This document shows, in pieces, positions 1 to 7,800 of a stretch of DNA of 20,420 nucleotides. The number at the start of each line of letters is the position of its first letter. Positions within the stretch are counted from its first letter, which is position 1. The notes beneath the pieces were generated by a model, which was given only the letters and a program-made list of their open reading frames with translations, did not search any database and was not told where the DNA came from. The DNA comes from a virus, in IMG/VR virus record IMGVR_UViG_3300010354_000877, positions 1-20,420 of that record; one strand, given 5' to 3'. A program made the translations under genes and the position numbers.

Positions 1-231
1 CAGTGCTTCCCTTACTAGCTGTTGCAGATTTTGTTGAGTCTCGCGTTCAGGCTCGGCGTGCTCTTCGCGCTGCGGAAGTTCAACCTGTGGCGTGCCAGCG
101 TCAACAGCCTGCGGAATGATGATCGGCGCATAAGACGGCAAAACCGCCCTTGGTAATTCCAAAGGCGGCGCCGGTATCAACGGAGGTGGCGGGATTGTAA
201 TGCTTGGGATCTGGAGCGATCCGGGTTGCAT
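1..231 (-). CDS. Proline-rich protein, C-terminus beyond window
   Basis: This open frame starts at ATG 231-229 and stays open for 77 codons to the left edge, so the protein is truncated here. The first 53 residues contain 15 prolines, including a PPPP run at residues 14-17, alternating with Ile, Leu and Val. Residues 55-77 change to a charged, Gln/Glu-rich stretch that looks helical. The start overlaps the stop of the upstream 44-aa gene as TGATG. A good ribosome site (AAGGGAAGG) lies just upstream inside that gene, so translation is probably coupled. No enzyme motif is visible. The pattern resembles proline-rich hypothetical proteins I recall from cyanophages, which is an unchecked memory. 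Function is unknown. Frame, ribosome site and overlap make the gene itself likely. Confidence 0.65.
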   Translation of the reverse strand, partial: MQPGSLQIPSITIPPPPLIPAPPLELPRAVLPSYAPIIIPQAVDAGTPQVELPQREEHAEPERETQQNLQQLVREAL

Positions 232-365
232 CAGCCCTTCCCTTGACCCCTGAGGCGCTTGCGGTTACGCGGGCGTGAATGTTGACCCTGCCCGATGCTG
301 GTGCGCTTGGGTTTGCCGGGTTTGTGCTCGACACGCCCCAGCGCGGTCTTGGATTTTGTTGCCAT
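231..365 (-). CDS. Small basic conserved phage protein, 44 aa
   Basis: This 44-codon gene runs from ATG 365-363 to TGA 233-231. The product begins MATKSKTALGRVEHKPGKPK and ends in a Lys/Arg/Gly-rich tail (RKRLRGQGKG). At least 14 residues are Lys or Arg, and there is no hydrophobic segment. The N-terminal GRVEHKPGKPK pattern looks like a small basic hypothetical protein that recurs in cyanophage genomes; I recognise the pattern but cannot search for it. Its stop overlaps the start of the proline-rich gene by one base. No convincing ribosome site precedes it. The role is unknown; basic charge would allow nucleic-acid or virion binding, which is inference only. A longer frame on the same strand (427-101) covers the same DNA but has no family character. 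Confidence 0.65.
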   Translation of the reverse strand: MATKSKTALGRVEHKPGKPKRTSIGQGQHSRPRNRKRLRGQGKG

Positions 366-430
366 GTCGGTGTAAAATTGTGCGAGCGGCGTGCGTCAAC
401 ACCCGCTCTCGACCACTTTGCACGCAAGTG

Positions 431-940
431 ATGATTAAGTTTAGCCCTTTGCCTCCTATTGAGGAGCTGCGTACCTTGCTTGAATTATCCGCCGATTCCC
501 CTACGGGACTTAAGTGGCGGAATAACGGACCGGGGATAAGAAAAAACAGAGTGGCTGGCTGGTGGAAAGAGGGCGAATGGGGGAAAATACGCATCGCTAG
601 CAAGTACTACAAGACCCACAGAATTGTCTGGGCTTTGCATACTGGCGAGGATCCTGGCAATAACTTAATTGATCACATCAACAGAAGACCGCACGACAAC
701 AGAGTCGAAAATCTGCGTTTGGTTAAACATGGCGAAAACCGATACCACAGCAGTACCGATAAAAACGCGACAGGCTACAGAGGCGTGACAAAGCTACAGA
801 GATGCGCTAGATGGTCGGCGCACATTAAAAAAGACGGAAAAAATTATTACCTAGGATGCTTTGACTCTCCTGAGAAAGCACACAGGGCTTATTTGAAAGC
901 GTGCCAAGAGCTGTATGGGTACATTCCCGGCACGCTGTGA
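431..940 (+). CDS. HNH endonuclease with AP2 DNA-binding domain
   Basis: This 169-aa protein matches free-standing phage HNH/AP2 homing-type endonucleases. Such enzymes cut DNA with a metal-dependent HNH fold and recognise the site partly through the AP2 domain. An N-terminal region (LPPIEELRTLLE, residues 7-18) leads into the HNH core: IDHINRRPHDNRVENLRL at residues 80-97, with Asp81-His82, Asn90 and Asn94 as expected key positions. An AP2-like domain follows at about 114-163 (TGYRGV at 114-119, LGCFDSPEKAHRAY at 141-154). ATG 431 is preferred over the in-frame ATG at 275, because the extra residues lack family similarity and that DNA overlaps the 44-aa gene. GTG 428 is also possible. The ribosome site is weak. 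It is the only plus-strand gene accepted, it ends three bases from the convergent 106-aa gene, and it has lower GC than its flanks, all suggesting later insertion. Confidence 0.9.
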   Translation: MIKFSPLPPIEELRTLLELSADSPTGLKWRNNGPGIRKNRVAGWWKEGEWGKIRIASKYYKTHRIVWALHTGEDPGNNLIDHINRRPHDNRVENLRLVKHGENRYHSSTDKNATGYRGVTKLQRCARWSAHIKKDGKNYYLGCFDSPEKAHRAYLKACQELYGYIPGTL

Positions 941-943
941 CAC

Positions 944-1264
944 TTACCAGGGCACCCCAGCAGCCTTGGACGGAGCACGCTGCTCGTCGAGCTGAGCTTG
1001 CAGAGCGGCTTCGATTTCGGCAACTTTTTCATCGCCGAATTTCTCTTTGACCCAGCCGACCACGATCTCCTCGGTCAGATCGGCAAAGGGGATCATGTCA
1101 CCTTCTGGGCGTTCCAGTCCTTGGCTGCCATAAGCGCCGCTGGAATAGGTGCCATCGTTGGCGTTGACGGTGTAGTGCGCGGTGAACACAAAGCCATCAG
1201 CCGTTTCTCTTTCGAGGTTGGCGATAGCCCAAGTAAACGTGGTGGTCGGGGTAGCGGCGGGCAT
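944..1264 (-). CDS. Conserved phage protein downstream of tail fibre, 106 aa (DUF7936-like)
   Basis: This is a complete 106-aa protein. The core reads TTFTWAIANLERETADGFVF, then AHYTVNANDGTYSSGAYGS, then PFADLTEEIVVGWVKEKFG, and it ends with AALQAQLDEQ and a terminal GVPW. This order (beta-rich start, acidic middle, helix with GWVK, QIDEQ-like helix, final P-W) matches a small family common in phages that I believe is named DUF7936; the name is from memory. Family function is not established. It lies 91 bases after the 1155-aa fibre stop and in the same direction, so it may be a fibre-associated or assembly protein, but that is inference. No strong ribosome site is visible before ATG 1264. 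The HNH gene converges on it with only three bases between the stop codons. Confidence 0.8.
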   Translation of the reverse strand: MPAATPTTTFTWAIANLERETADGFVFTAHYTVNANDGTYSSGAYGSQGLERPEGDMIPFADLTEEIVVGWVKEKFGDEKVAEIEAALQAQLDEQRAPSKAAGVPW

Positions 1265-1299
1265 GGTAGTAGCCGGTTCTGATTGAGGTTAATGGAGTT

Positions 1300-1325
1300 G
1301 CAACCAGTTGGGAATGGCCGGTTGC
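1300..1325 (-). other. Hairpin between fibre and 106-aa gene
   Basis: Read on the minus strand, GCAACCGG and CTGGTTGC can pair as an 8-bp stem (one G-U pair) around a 10-base loop. The plus-strand copy has an A-C mismatch instead, so the fold favours the minus-strand RNA. There is no T tract after it, so it is not a standard terminator. It could be an mRNA processing or 3'-end stabilising structure for the 1155-aa fibre transcript. Confidence 0.35.
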
Positions 1326-1355
1326 CCGCCTATTGAAGGTGACTAGCGAGTAGGA

Positions 1356-4300
1356 CTACGCGCCCATCCCGATGCACCTTACGTCGTAAGTCCCGCTTGC
1401 CATTGCGAGTTGCAAGGCACTGCCAGATCTAGTGTATGTTCTTGCTGCAGGAGAGCCGATAGCGGTAAAACTTTGTACGACAACTGGCGCAGCGGCTGTT
1501 GATGCCATAACTAAATCGCAAAATCTATTATTACTTGCTGCACCGTTAATAACCCAAAGCCTACCTTGGAAGCCTGCGTCAGCAACAATTGTAGTAGCAG
1601 AAGTGCTAACGGAAGTTGTTTGGCTATTACTCACATATGCGCCGTTAGTATTTCTGACTTCTATATTTGTGCCAGCCACCGTAAAAGGCGCAGTTCCAGC
1701 GGTTGTGCCTATATAAACATTCCCCGATGAGCTTATCCTCATCCGCTCCGTCGGGCTGCTCTCTCCGTCGGCAGTAGTGGAGAACACTAACCTGCCCGGC
1801 ATGTCGTTAGCGCCGGGGGTGCCGTCGACATCTGCGCGAATTTCAGCGGCCTGAACAAATTCAGTGCCATCATTACCTTGGAAGGCGATGCGTCCAAGAT
1901 TTACGTTGATGCCAACTAGAGTATTTGAACCAACTGCAGTACCCGCAGATTTGCCAAAAACCAACTGTGGAGCGTTGGCGTTGCTGCTTGTATTTGCGAC
2001 GATTGATAAAGCTGCAGTATTGTTATCAATTCCCTCTACTTGCAAAGCTGCCGTTGGGCCAGAAGTATTGTAAAAGTTTGTACGCGCAGTAGACGTGCCA
2101 ACTAACAACCTGCCGGAGCTATCGATGCGGGCGCGTTCAGTGCCTGTAGCAGTAGTGTTATTAGCTGCAGTAAGAAACTGAATGTTTGTTGCGGCTGTTC
2201 GGCCTGAAATGCCGCCCCCTAAAAATAATGTGTTGTCTGTAGAGTTTGACAGACCAACAACAAGTCCAAAGGGATTTGAAGCGGTGCTGTAATGTGCTGT
2301 ACTTAATATGCCGTATTTGATGGTGGAGTTCGAGCGATCCGTTCCAAGAAGTAGTCCATCTAATCCCACCACGTCAAGTGGATAACTAGGGCTAGTAGTA
2401 CCAATTCCTACTCTTCCAGAACTGTCAATACGCAGACGTTCAGTAGGTGAAGATGCTCCATCCGCAGTGGTGGAGAACACTAACCTGCCTGGCATGTCAT
2501 TAGCGCCGGGGGTGCCGTCAACTAAAGCGGAAATAGTGGCGGCTTCAACAAACTCTGCGCCGTCAGATCCCTGGAATGAGACGGTCCCCAGTATGTCATT
2601 TGTCTGCACAATAGTGTTGTCGCCAACAGCGGTGCCTCTTGTCTTAGCTAAATACAGTTGAGAGCCGCCAGCATTTGCAGAGTTCCTAGTAATACTTGCA
2701 ACGCTGTTGTTTGCATCAGTACCTTCTACCTGTAATCGTGCAGTGCCTGTGGTATTTAAGAAGTTAGCACGCGCACTAGACGTGCCAACTAACAGGCGTC
2801 CCGAGTCGTCAATGCGGGCGCGTTCGGTGCCGGGTTGTGTTCTAAAAATATGCTTATTTGCGTCAATATAAAGGTTGTCATTGTTTGCAGAGAGATATGC
2901 TTCACCATCGGTGTTTTCCAGCCTAATGACTGCTCCATTTGTGGAACCCTCATAGATATGCAGCCTGTCTGCAGGACTCGTAGTCCCCAGACCTAAGCGG
3001 CCGTCGTTGTCGATGCGGGCGCGTTCACTGCCGTCTACATTGAAAGAAATGGAGGAACTTGCTGTTGCATTGCTTGGGTCCGCGTTGATAATAAAATTGG
3101 CATTGCTCGATTGAATTTGATGGTATCCAGTTGTATTTGTATCGGAGAAACGCAGAATAGGAGTTGCTGTTCCTAATTCAAGCAATACCCCAGGAGTAGT
3201 GGTTCCCAGACCCACCAAACCAGAGGATGTGACACGGAGGCGTTCGCTGGCAGATGCCGCAGTAGACGAGCTAGCAGTTCCTCCAGTCCATAAAGAAAGT
3301 TCGCCTCCTTCAGATCGGATTCGTGTGGAACCCGTGGTATCTGCTCCAATGATGTCAGCATTAAAATCACTGCTCTCTAGAAAGAGCATGTTGTTTGAAC
3401 TACTGTTGAGATGGAGCGGTGCGCTAGGGCTACCAGTTCCCAGACCTAAGCGGCCCGATGTGTCAATCAGCGCTCTTTCAGTGCCTGCAGTGACAAAACG
3501 TAGCGAATGACTGGTAGTAGAACCAATAGAAAATGATGACGACGTGCCATCCATTCCGACGAAACCGTTCCCCGTACCTGTAAGGGTCGAGCGAATATAA
3601 GCGTTCCCAGCGGGAGACACTACCGAAAGATAGTTTCCAGGATTGCTATCGTTTATTCCAACTTTTCCGGTCTCGTCAACAAACAAGCGCCCAGTGCCAT
3701 TAGTCGAGATGGCTACTTGGTCTGCGCCAGGACTATAGATGCCGGTGTTGGTGTCGCCGGTGAAGGTGACGGTGGGTGCGCCAGCCGTACCAAGCGCATG
3801 ACTGATTACGCCGGTGGTTTGGACAGTTTGGCTGCCGAAGTCGGGGCTGATCTTGGTGCCAGCGATTGCGGCAGAAGCGTTGACATCGGCGTTGACGATA
3901 GTGCCGTCTGCAATCTTGTCACTAGTAACTGCACCATCGGCTATGTAATTTGTTGCGATCTGGGTGCCGTTCCAAGTGCCAGACGTGATAGTTCCAACGC
4001 TGGTCAAACTGGAGCCGGTAACACCGGAGCCAAGCGTGGTGCCGCTCAGTACATCCGTGCCAGCAATTTTGTAGGTCTTGCCGCTAGCGAGATCGACGTT
4101 TTCGCTGCTGGTCCAGCTATCGGTGCTATTGACCCAGTTCAGGGTTTTGTCGGTGGTGCCCTTAAGTGTGATGCCGCCGCCGTCTGCAGTGGTGTCAGTC
4201 GGGGTGGCAACCGCACCCATCTCAATGTTCTTGTCCTCAACGATCAACGTTGTGGTGTCAATCGTGGTGGTCGTGCCATTGACAGTTAGATCACCGCTGA

Positions 4301-4823
4301 CCGTCAGATTGCCGCTGATCGTTCCACCTGCGGCAGGCAGCGCAGCATCAGCAACATCCTTGGCCGACTTAACTGCCGTACTGCTGGCAATGGTGGTTGA
4401 ACTGGTCGTGCTGGTCGAGTCCGAAATCTTGGACTGGAGCGATGCCGGAGTTACGGCACGCAGCGTATCGGCACCAGTCTGAGTTTCAAGGTTGGTGGCA
4501 AGCTCAACAATGCCAGCTGTCGTCGTCGAGGCGACCGGCACTGGAATTGTGTCGATCCAAGTGTCGGTGCTGTCTTTGTAGACCTTGAGCTTGGCAGGTG
4601 TGGTGTTGGTGTCGAGCCAGAACTCGCCGGGTTGCGGACTGGTCGGAGCAGTAGTGTTGATCCAGACGCCTGCAATACGACGAACGACTCCGGCGGTATC
4701 CTTGCAGGTCAGAAATGGGCCGTTGGCGTGGTAATTCAGCGCCAGTTCGCCGTTAGCCAGCTGACTCGCTGTGGGCTCCTGGCCCGATACAGACGAGTTC
4801 TTCAGGATGATCTGAAGGGACAC
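1356..4823 (-). CDS. Tail fibre with GIGTTSP-type repeats, 1155 aa
   Basis: This is a virion fibre that probably contacts the host surface. Residues 1-50 (ILKNSSVSGQEPTASQLANG) form an anchor typical of cyanophage fibres, and residues 98-130 (TTTAGIVELATNLETQTGAD) are a common fibre segment. The stretch around 170-260 contains GNLTVSGDLTVNGTTTTIDT and the DKNIEMG segment. From about residue 380 to 1040 there are eight copies of a motif of the type ERaRIDssGRlgiGTtsP. Two copies sit inside a larger duplicated module of about 125 residues (about 679-803 and 908-1032). The last 110 residues carry no repeat and may be the receptor-binding tip. No S74 intramolecular chaperone is seen. The start is GTG 4823, set by a strong GGAGG at 4831-4835. 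A hairpin lies just upstream. The repeat region is less GC-rich than the N-terminus. Confidence 0.88.
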   Translation of the reverse strand: MSLQIILKNSSVSGQEPTASQLANGELALNYHANGPFLTCKDTAGVVRRIAGVWINTTAPTSPQPGEFWLDTNTTPAKLKVYKDSTDTWIDTIPVPVASTTTAGIVELATNLETQTGADTLRAVTPASLQSKISDSTSTTSSTTIASSTAVKSAKDVADAALPAAGGTISGNLTVSGDLTVNGTTTTIDTTTLIVEDKNIEMGAVATPTDTTADGGGITLKGTTDKTLNWVNSTDSWTSSENVDLASGKTYKIAGTDVLSGTTLGSGVTGSSLTSVGTITSGTWNGTQIATNYIADGAVTSDKIADGTIVNADVNASAAIAGTKISPDFGSQTVQTTGVISHALGTAGAPTVTFTGDTNTGIYSPGADQVAISTNGTGRLFVDETGKVGINDSNPGNYLSVVSPAGNAYIRSTLTGTGNGFVGMDGTSSSFSIGSTTSHSLRFVTAGTERALIDTSGRLGLGTGSPSAPLHLNSSSNNMLFLESSDFNADIIGADTTGSTRIRSEGGELSLWTGGTASSSTAASASERLRVTSSGLVGLGTTTPGVLLELGTATPILRFSDTNTTGYHQIQSSNANFIINADPSNATASSSISFNVDGSERARIDNDGRLGLGTTSPADRLHIYEGSTNGAVIRLENTDGEAYLSANNDNLYIDANKHIFRTQPGTERARIDDSGRLLVGTSSARANFLNTTGTARLQVEGTDANNSVASITRNSANAGGSQLYLAKTRGTAVGDNTIVQTNDILGTVSFQGSDGAEFVEAATISALVDGTPGANDMPGRLVFSTTADGASSPTERLRIDSSGRVGIGTTSPSYPLDVVGLDGLLLGTDRSNSTIKYGILSTAHYSTASNPFGLVVGLSNSTDNTLFLGGGISGRTAATNIQFLTAANNTTATGTERARIDSSGRLLVGTSTARTNFYNTSGPTAALQVEGIDNNTAALSIVANTSSNANAPQLVFGKSAGTAVGSNTLVGINVNLGRIAFQGNDGTEFVQAAEIRADVDGTPGANDMPGRLVFSTTADGESSPTERMRISSSGNVYIGTTAGTAPFTVAGTNIEVRNTNGAYVSNSQTTSVSTSATTIVADAGFQGRLWVINGAASNNRFCDLVMASTAAAPVVVQSFTAIGSPAARTYTRSGSALQLAMASGTYDVRCIGMGA
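1771..1829 (-). repeat. DNA repeat copy B inside fibre gene
   Basis: This 59-base stretch matches 2464-2522 at 55 of 59 positions by hand alignment. It encodes the GTPGANDMPGRLVFSTTADG segment of the second duplicated fibre module (about residues 908-1032). DNA identity here exceeds that of the surrounding module, where the protein match is only moderate, so it is a likely site for recombination or gene conversion. Confidence 0.85.
2464..2522 (-). repeat. DNA repeat copy A inside fibre gene
   Basis: This is the partner of 1771-1829, with 55 of 59 bases the same. It encodes GTPGANDMPGRLVFSTTADG in the first duplicated module (about residues 679-803). Both copies are direct repeats in the same reading frame, so recombination between them would delete 693 bases, a multiple of three, and keep the frame open. 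Confidence 0.85.
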
Positions 4824-4830
4824 CGGAATA

Positions 4831-4835
4831 CCTCC
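4831..4835 (-). promoter_or_regulatory. Strong ribosome site for the 1155-aa fibre GTG start
   Basis: GGAGG (continuing as GGAGGT) lies seven bases before the GTG at 4823-4821. It decides the start, since the frame otherwise lacks an ATG at this point. It is stronger than the sites before most of the overlapping genes upstream in the cluster. Confidence 0.75.
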
Positions 4836-4843
4836 GAACGCAA

Positions 4844-4868
4844 AAGCAGGGCTATACCAACCCTGCTT
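4844..4868 (-). terminator. Terminator-like hairpin before the 1155-aa fibre
   Basis: On the minus strand AAGCAGGG pairs perfectly with CCCTGCTT (8 bp) around a 9-base loop, and the stem runs into a short TTTT. The structure sits 15 bases after the stop of the 1573-aa fibre and 8 bases before the GGAGG ribosome site of the next fibre. The T tract is short, so it may be a weak or leaky terminator that lowers transcription of the second fibre, or a stabilising 3' end. Its closeness to the ribosome site would also allow an effect on translation. Confidence 0.5.
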
Positions 4869-4883
4869 CTACATTAACGGCGA

Positions 4884-7800
4884 TTACCCGTAGAACCCAA
4901 GTCCGCCACCAACGGAGGCATCAAGGTCGCCGCCGACTGCCTGGCCCGTCGCAACATCGACCCCCTTGTACCAGATAGACGAATTGATGTTTAGCACATT
5001 GTTAGACGAGTCTGCGTATGCGGTTTGATCAACCCCGTTTCTGAAATTTGGCGTGGCCGTGATTGTGGTCGAACTTACAGTTTGCGATGCACTGACTGTG
5101 TAAGTGCCCGTACCCCCAGTACCAGTGCCTAGTGCGGTAATCGTGGTGCCAGCAGTTACCCCTGTTCCTGTGATCAGCGCACCGACGGTTACGTTTCCTG
5201 AGGTCACGGCCGACACCGTCATTGTCGTGCCGCTTATCGATGCAGTAACAACTGCGGATAAATTGTGTTCAACTCTCGTTCCGGTTCGCGCCTGTTGCCA
5301 CAAGGAAGCGTGATAGGAGTCGAGCCTAAACAGGCTGATCGGGTCACGGTCTAATCCGATGCCTACGGGACCTAAGGTTGAAGTACCTACATCACCGAAC
5401 GCACCAGCAATTCCGTGGTGCCCATTGGCCAACGCAAAAGAGCTTTGGTAGAAGGAATAGCCGCCCATCGTAAAAGTGGATCCGGGCGTGAGAAGCCCAA
5501 TTAAATGTGTGAATGTTGCACCTCGGGTTCCGTCGGTAGCGGCGCGGTTTGCCAACAAACCGTAATTGCCGTTGTTATCCAGTACGTGCAGACAGTTGCG
5601 ATCAAAGTCCATATCAAAAATGCCGCCTACCGTATTAGCCGTTTCCCTGTAATTCATACGGAAAATTAAATTAACAGGTGTCGATGTAGTAGTTCGTTGT
5701 GTGACTAAACTTTGGCAATTACGGGTGCCGTAAACGTTACTTCCTATAACTGTGATACCTTTCGCTTCTGCATCTGCAAACTGTGTGATAGTTATATTAC
5801 CCATGAGGTAGATACCATTCATATCTACTGTGCAGTCTCCGGCCGTGACACGAACAATGCCATCAACTACGCCGTACCCGATATTTCCAACACCACTTGC
5901 TTTCGGACCGAACACACAATCACGAACAATAAGAGTACCAGTGCCCAGTATTAAGGTATCAAACCCGTAGAACTTATCGTACTGGTAGGAAGAGGCAAAC
6001 TGGTCCGTAATATAGCTGTCGATAAAATCCTCAATAGTTACAGAGCTAGTTCTGTAGGTGGTAATGTCTGTAAAACTGCTGTAAAGACTATCGGGGAAGT
6101 GTGTAGTGTAATTCAGTGTCTTGTCGGCACCTAGCCAGACACATCCAGCTACCGAACCACCGAAATTAAAGCTGAGCGACGTTGGTCGGGCTGTATTAAC
6201 TATACGCTCAATATCTGTATTAGCACTAACGGTTAGTATGGTCGCAAAGGTAGGTGCGTTAAAAGTCGACGTATATAGAGCAGCTACACCAGTAGTAGGC
6301 GTAGTGCTGGATGCGGTGAAATCAGCTAGGTGTTGCACAGCAGGAAACTGAGCCTGCGCACCAGTGACGTTGGCGATGTGGTTGAAACTCACCGCAGTCC
6401 AGTACGGTCCGTTTGCTAATTGATAATTGACGGTCTCCAGGGAACTGAACGTCGAGTTGGCATAGGCAACGGCGCGACTGAAGAAGACAGCTTTTGCGCG
6501 AGTTGTCGGTGGATCGGCAGCAAGCGTATCGCCACTACGATTAGGATCTCCGGCCAAAGTTGCAGTGGTGCCGTTGAAGTTGTAGCTGCTCCCATTAGTT
6601 GCATTATCGGGAACCACGTAAAGGGTGGTCGTACCAGTGCGTTGTGTGAGTACCTTGGCCCACGAGGCCCAGTACTTAAGACCAGCAGCGGTAATGAACT
6701 TATTGCCCGCGCTGTTCAGACCGTTATCGGTCGTCGCAAGTCCGGTGTTTTGAATCTCACTGATGCTCGCAATCTCACCAACGCCTGCATTAGTGGTTGT
6801 GGCAGAAAGCGCGTCAGGGAACGTAACGTTGGTCGCATTGACGATTAGCGTGTCGTTGATTGTGGTCGTACCAGTCAACGTCAGGTCGTTCAACTCAGTC
6901 GGTTGATCAATCGTGATGTCATTGGCACCGAGATTCTCAACACTCAGGGTCTGGCCCGTGCTTACGTCTTCCAAGCCACGAGGGGTAACTTGGTAGCCTT
7001 CCTCGTTAAAGCCGGTGGCGTAAACGCGACCGCCGTCGACGTTGGTGAAGTAGTAGGTGAACCTGTTTTGCGCGGAGAGGTTGCCCTGGTATTGAGGAAT
7101 CGCTTTGGTGTAGTTGAGATACCCGGCCCATTCCCACGCATGACCGAAGAGGCGGATAACGCTGGGACGACGGAACTCGATCGGCCAGTTGGCCAGCGAA
7201 TTGGCAGCACCACTTGGTACGTAGCTGCTCATGTCCGCGCTGCTGCTTGGATCGCGGTCTCGACTTGCCTCAGCCTTAGGCGTCAACAGAGTATGCGCTT
7301 GCGCCGATGTGAATCCGAGAGCGGTAAGCAACAGGTGCATACCGAGGTAGTCGGTTGCACTTCTGTATTGCGCCTGAATGAGTGTGTCAGTTCCCCAGAG
7401 CGTTGAAAAGTTGTACCCGAGTGTTGTGGAGTCTTCGGATCCGCTGGTGTCGTTGTCAAAAGTAAGAATTGGGGCTTCGTTCTTGTAGAAGTCCTCGGGA
7501 TTAAAGGCCGAGGGCATGTGTACGTAGCTCTCGTCCCACTTATTTGCGTCGAATGCAGTGTCTGAGTTGTCTTCGATACAGGTGTAATGTTTTTCAGCAC
7601 GCTTTACGGTTTGACCCTTCTTATACATCGTGCCGCTGGTCCAGCTGACCGACGCATTACCACGACGCAGCGTGATCTCAGCCGCGTTGCTGACTCCGCT
7701 AAGTGTCGTCTTACCGGAGCTGTTGATTAGTAGGGCAGATGCAGAGCTGATCTCAGTGTCAATACTGGCGCCGTCAGTATTGGTCTGCAGAACGTAATCG

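Larger units (their letters stand above)
1711..3690 (-). repeat. Eight protein-level repeats in the 1155-aa fibre
   Basis: Eight variants of a motif of the form (E)R-x-x-(I/V)-D-x-S/T-G-R-x-G-(I/L)-G-T-x-S-P occur at uneven spacing of roughly 200-400 bases. Examples are LFVDETGKVGINDSNP, ALIDTSGRLGLGTGSP, LRVTSSGLVGLGTTTP, ARIDNDGRLGLGTTSP, LRIDSSGRVGIGTTSP and the truncated ARIDSSGRLLVGTSTA. In phage fibres such repeats mark trimeric beta-structured shaft segments. The number of copies is by eye. Confidence 0.8.

Noticed and set aside
349-399. Divergent promoters between the 44-aa gene and the HNH gene
   Set aside because: TAAAAT at 373-378 (plus) has only a poor -35 partner, and TTGACG (minus, 394-399) is followed by a poor -10 placed almost at the start codon. 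Neither is convincing.
101-427. 108-codon minus-strand open frame
   Set aside because: It covers the same DNA as the 44-aa and proline-rich genes in another frame, has no recognisable pattern, and lacks the coupled starts of the accepted pair.
275-430. Upstream extension of the HNH gene to ATG 275
   Set aside because: The added 52 residues are Cys/Arg-rich without family likeness and would overlap the opposite-strand 44-aa gene; the family pattern begins at 431.
3717-4289. 190-codon plus-strand open frame
   Set aside because: Antisense shadow of the fibre N-terminus, with Ala/Gly/Val-biased composition expected from reversed Thr/Ser/Gly codons and no homology pattern.
6420-6848. 142-codon plus-strand open frame
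   Set aside because: Antisense to the 1573-aa fibre, whose own sequence here is a clear fibre segment.
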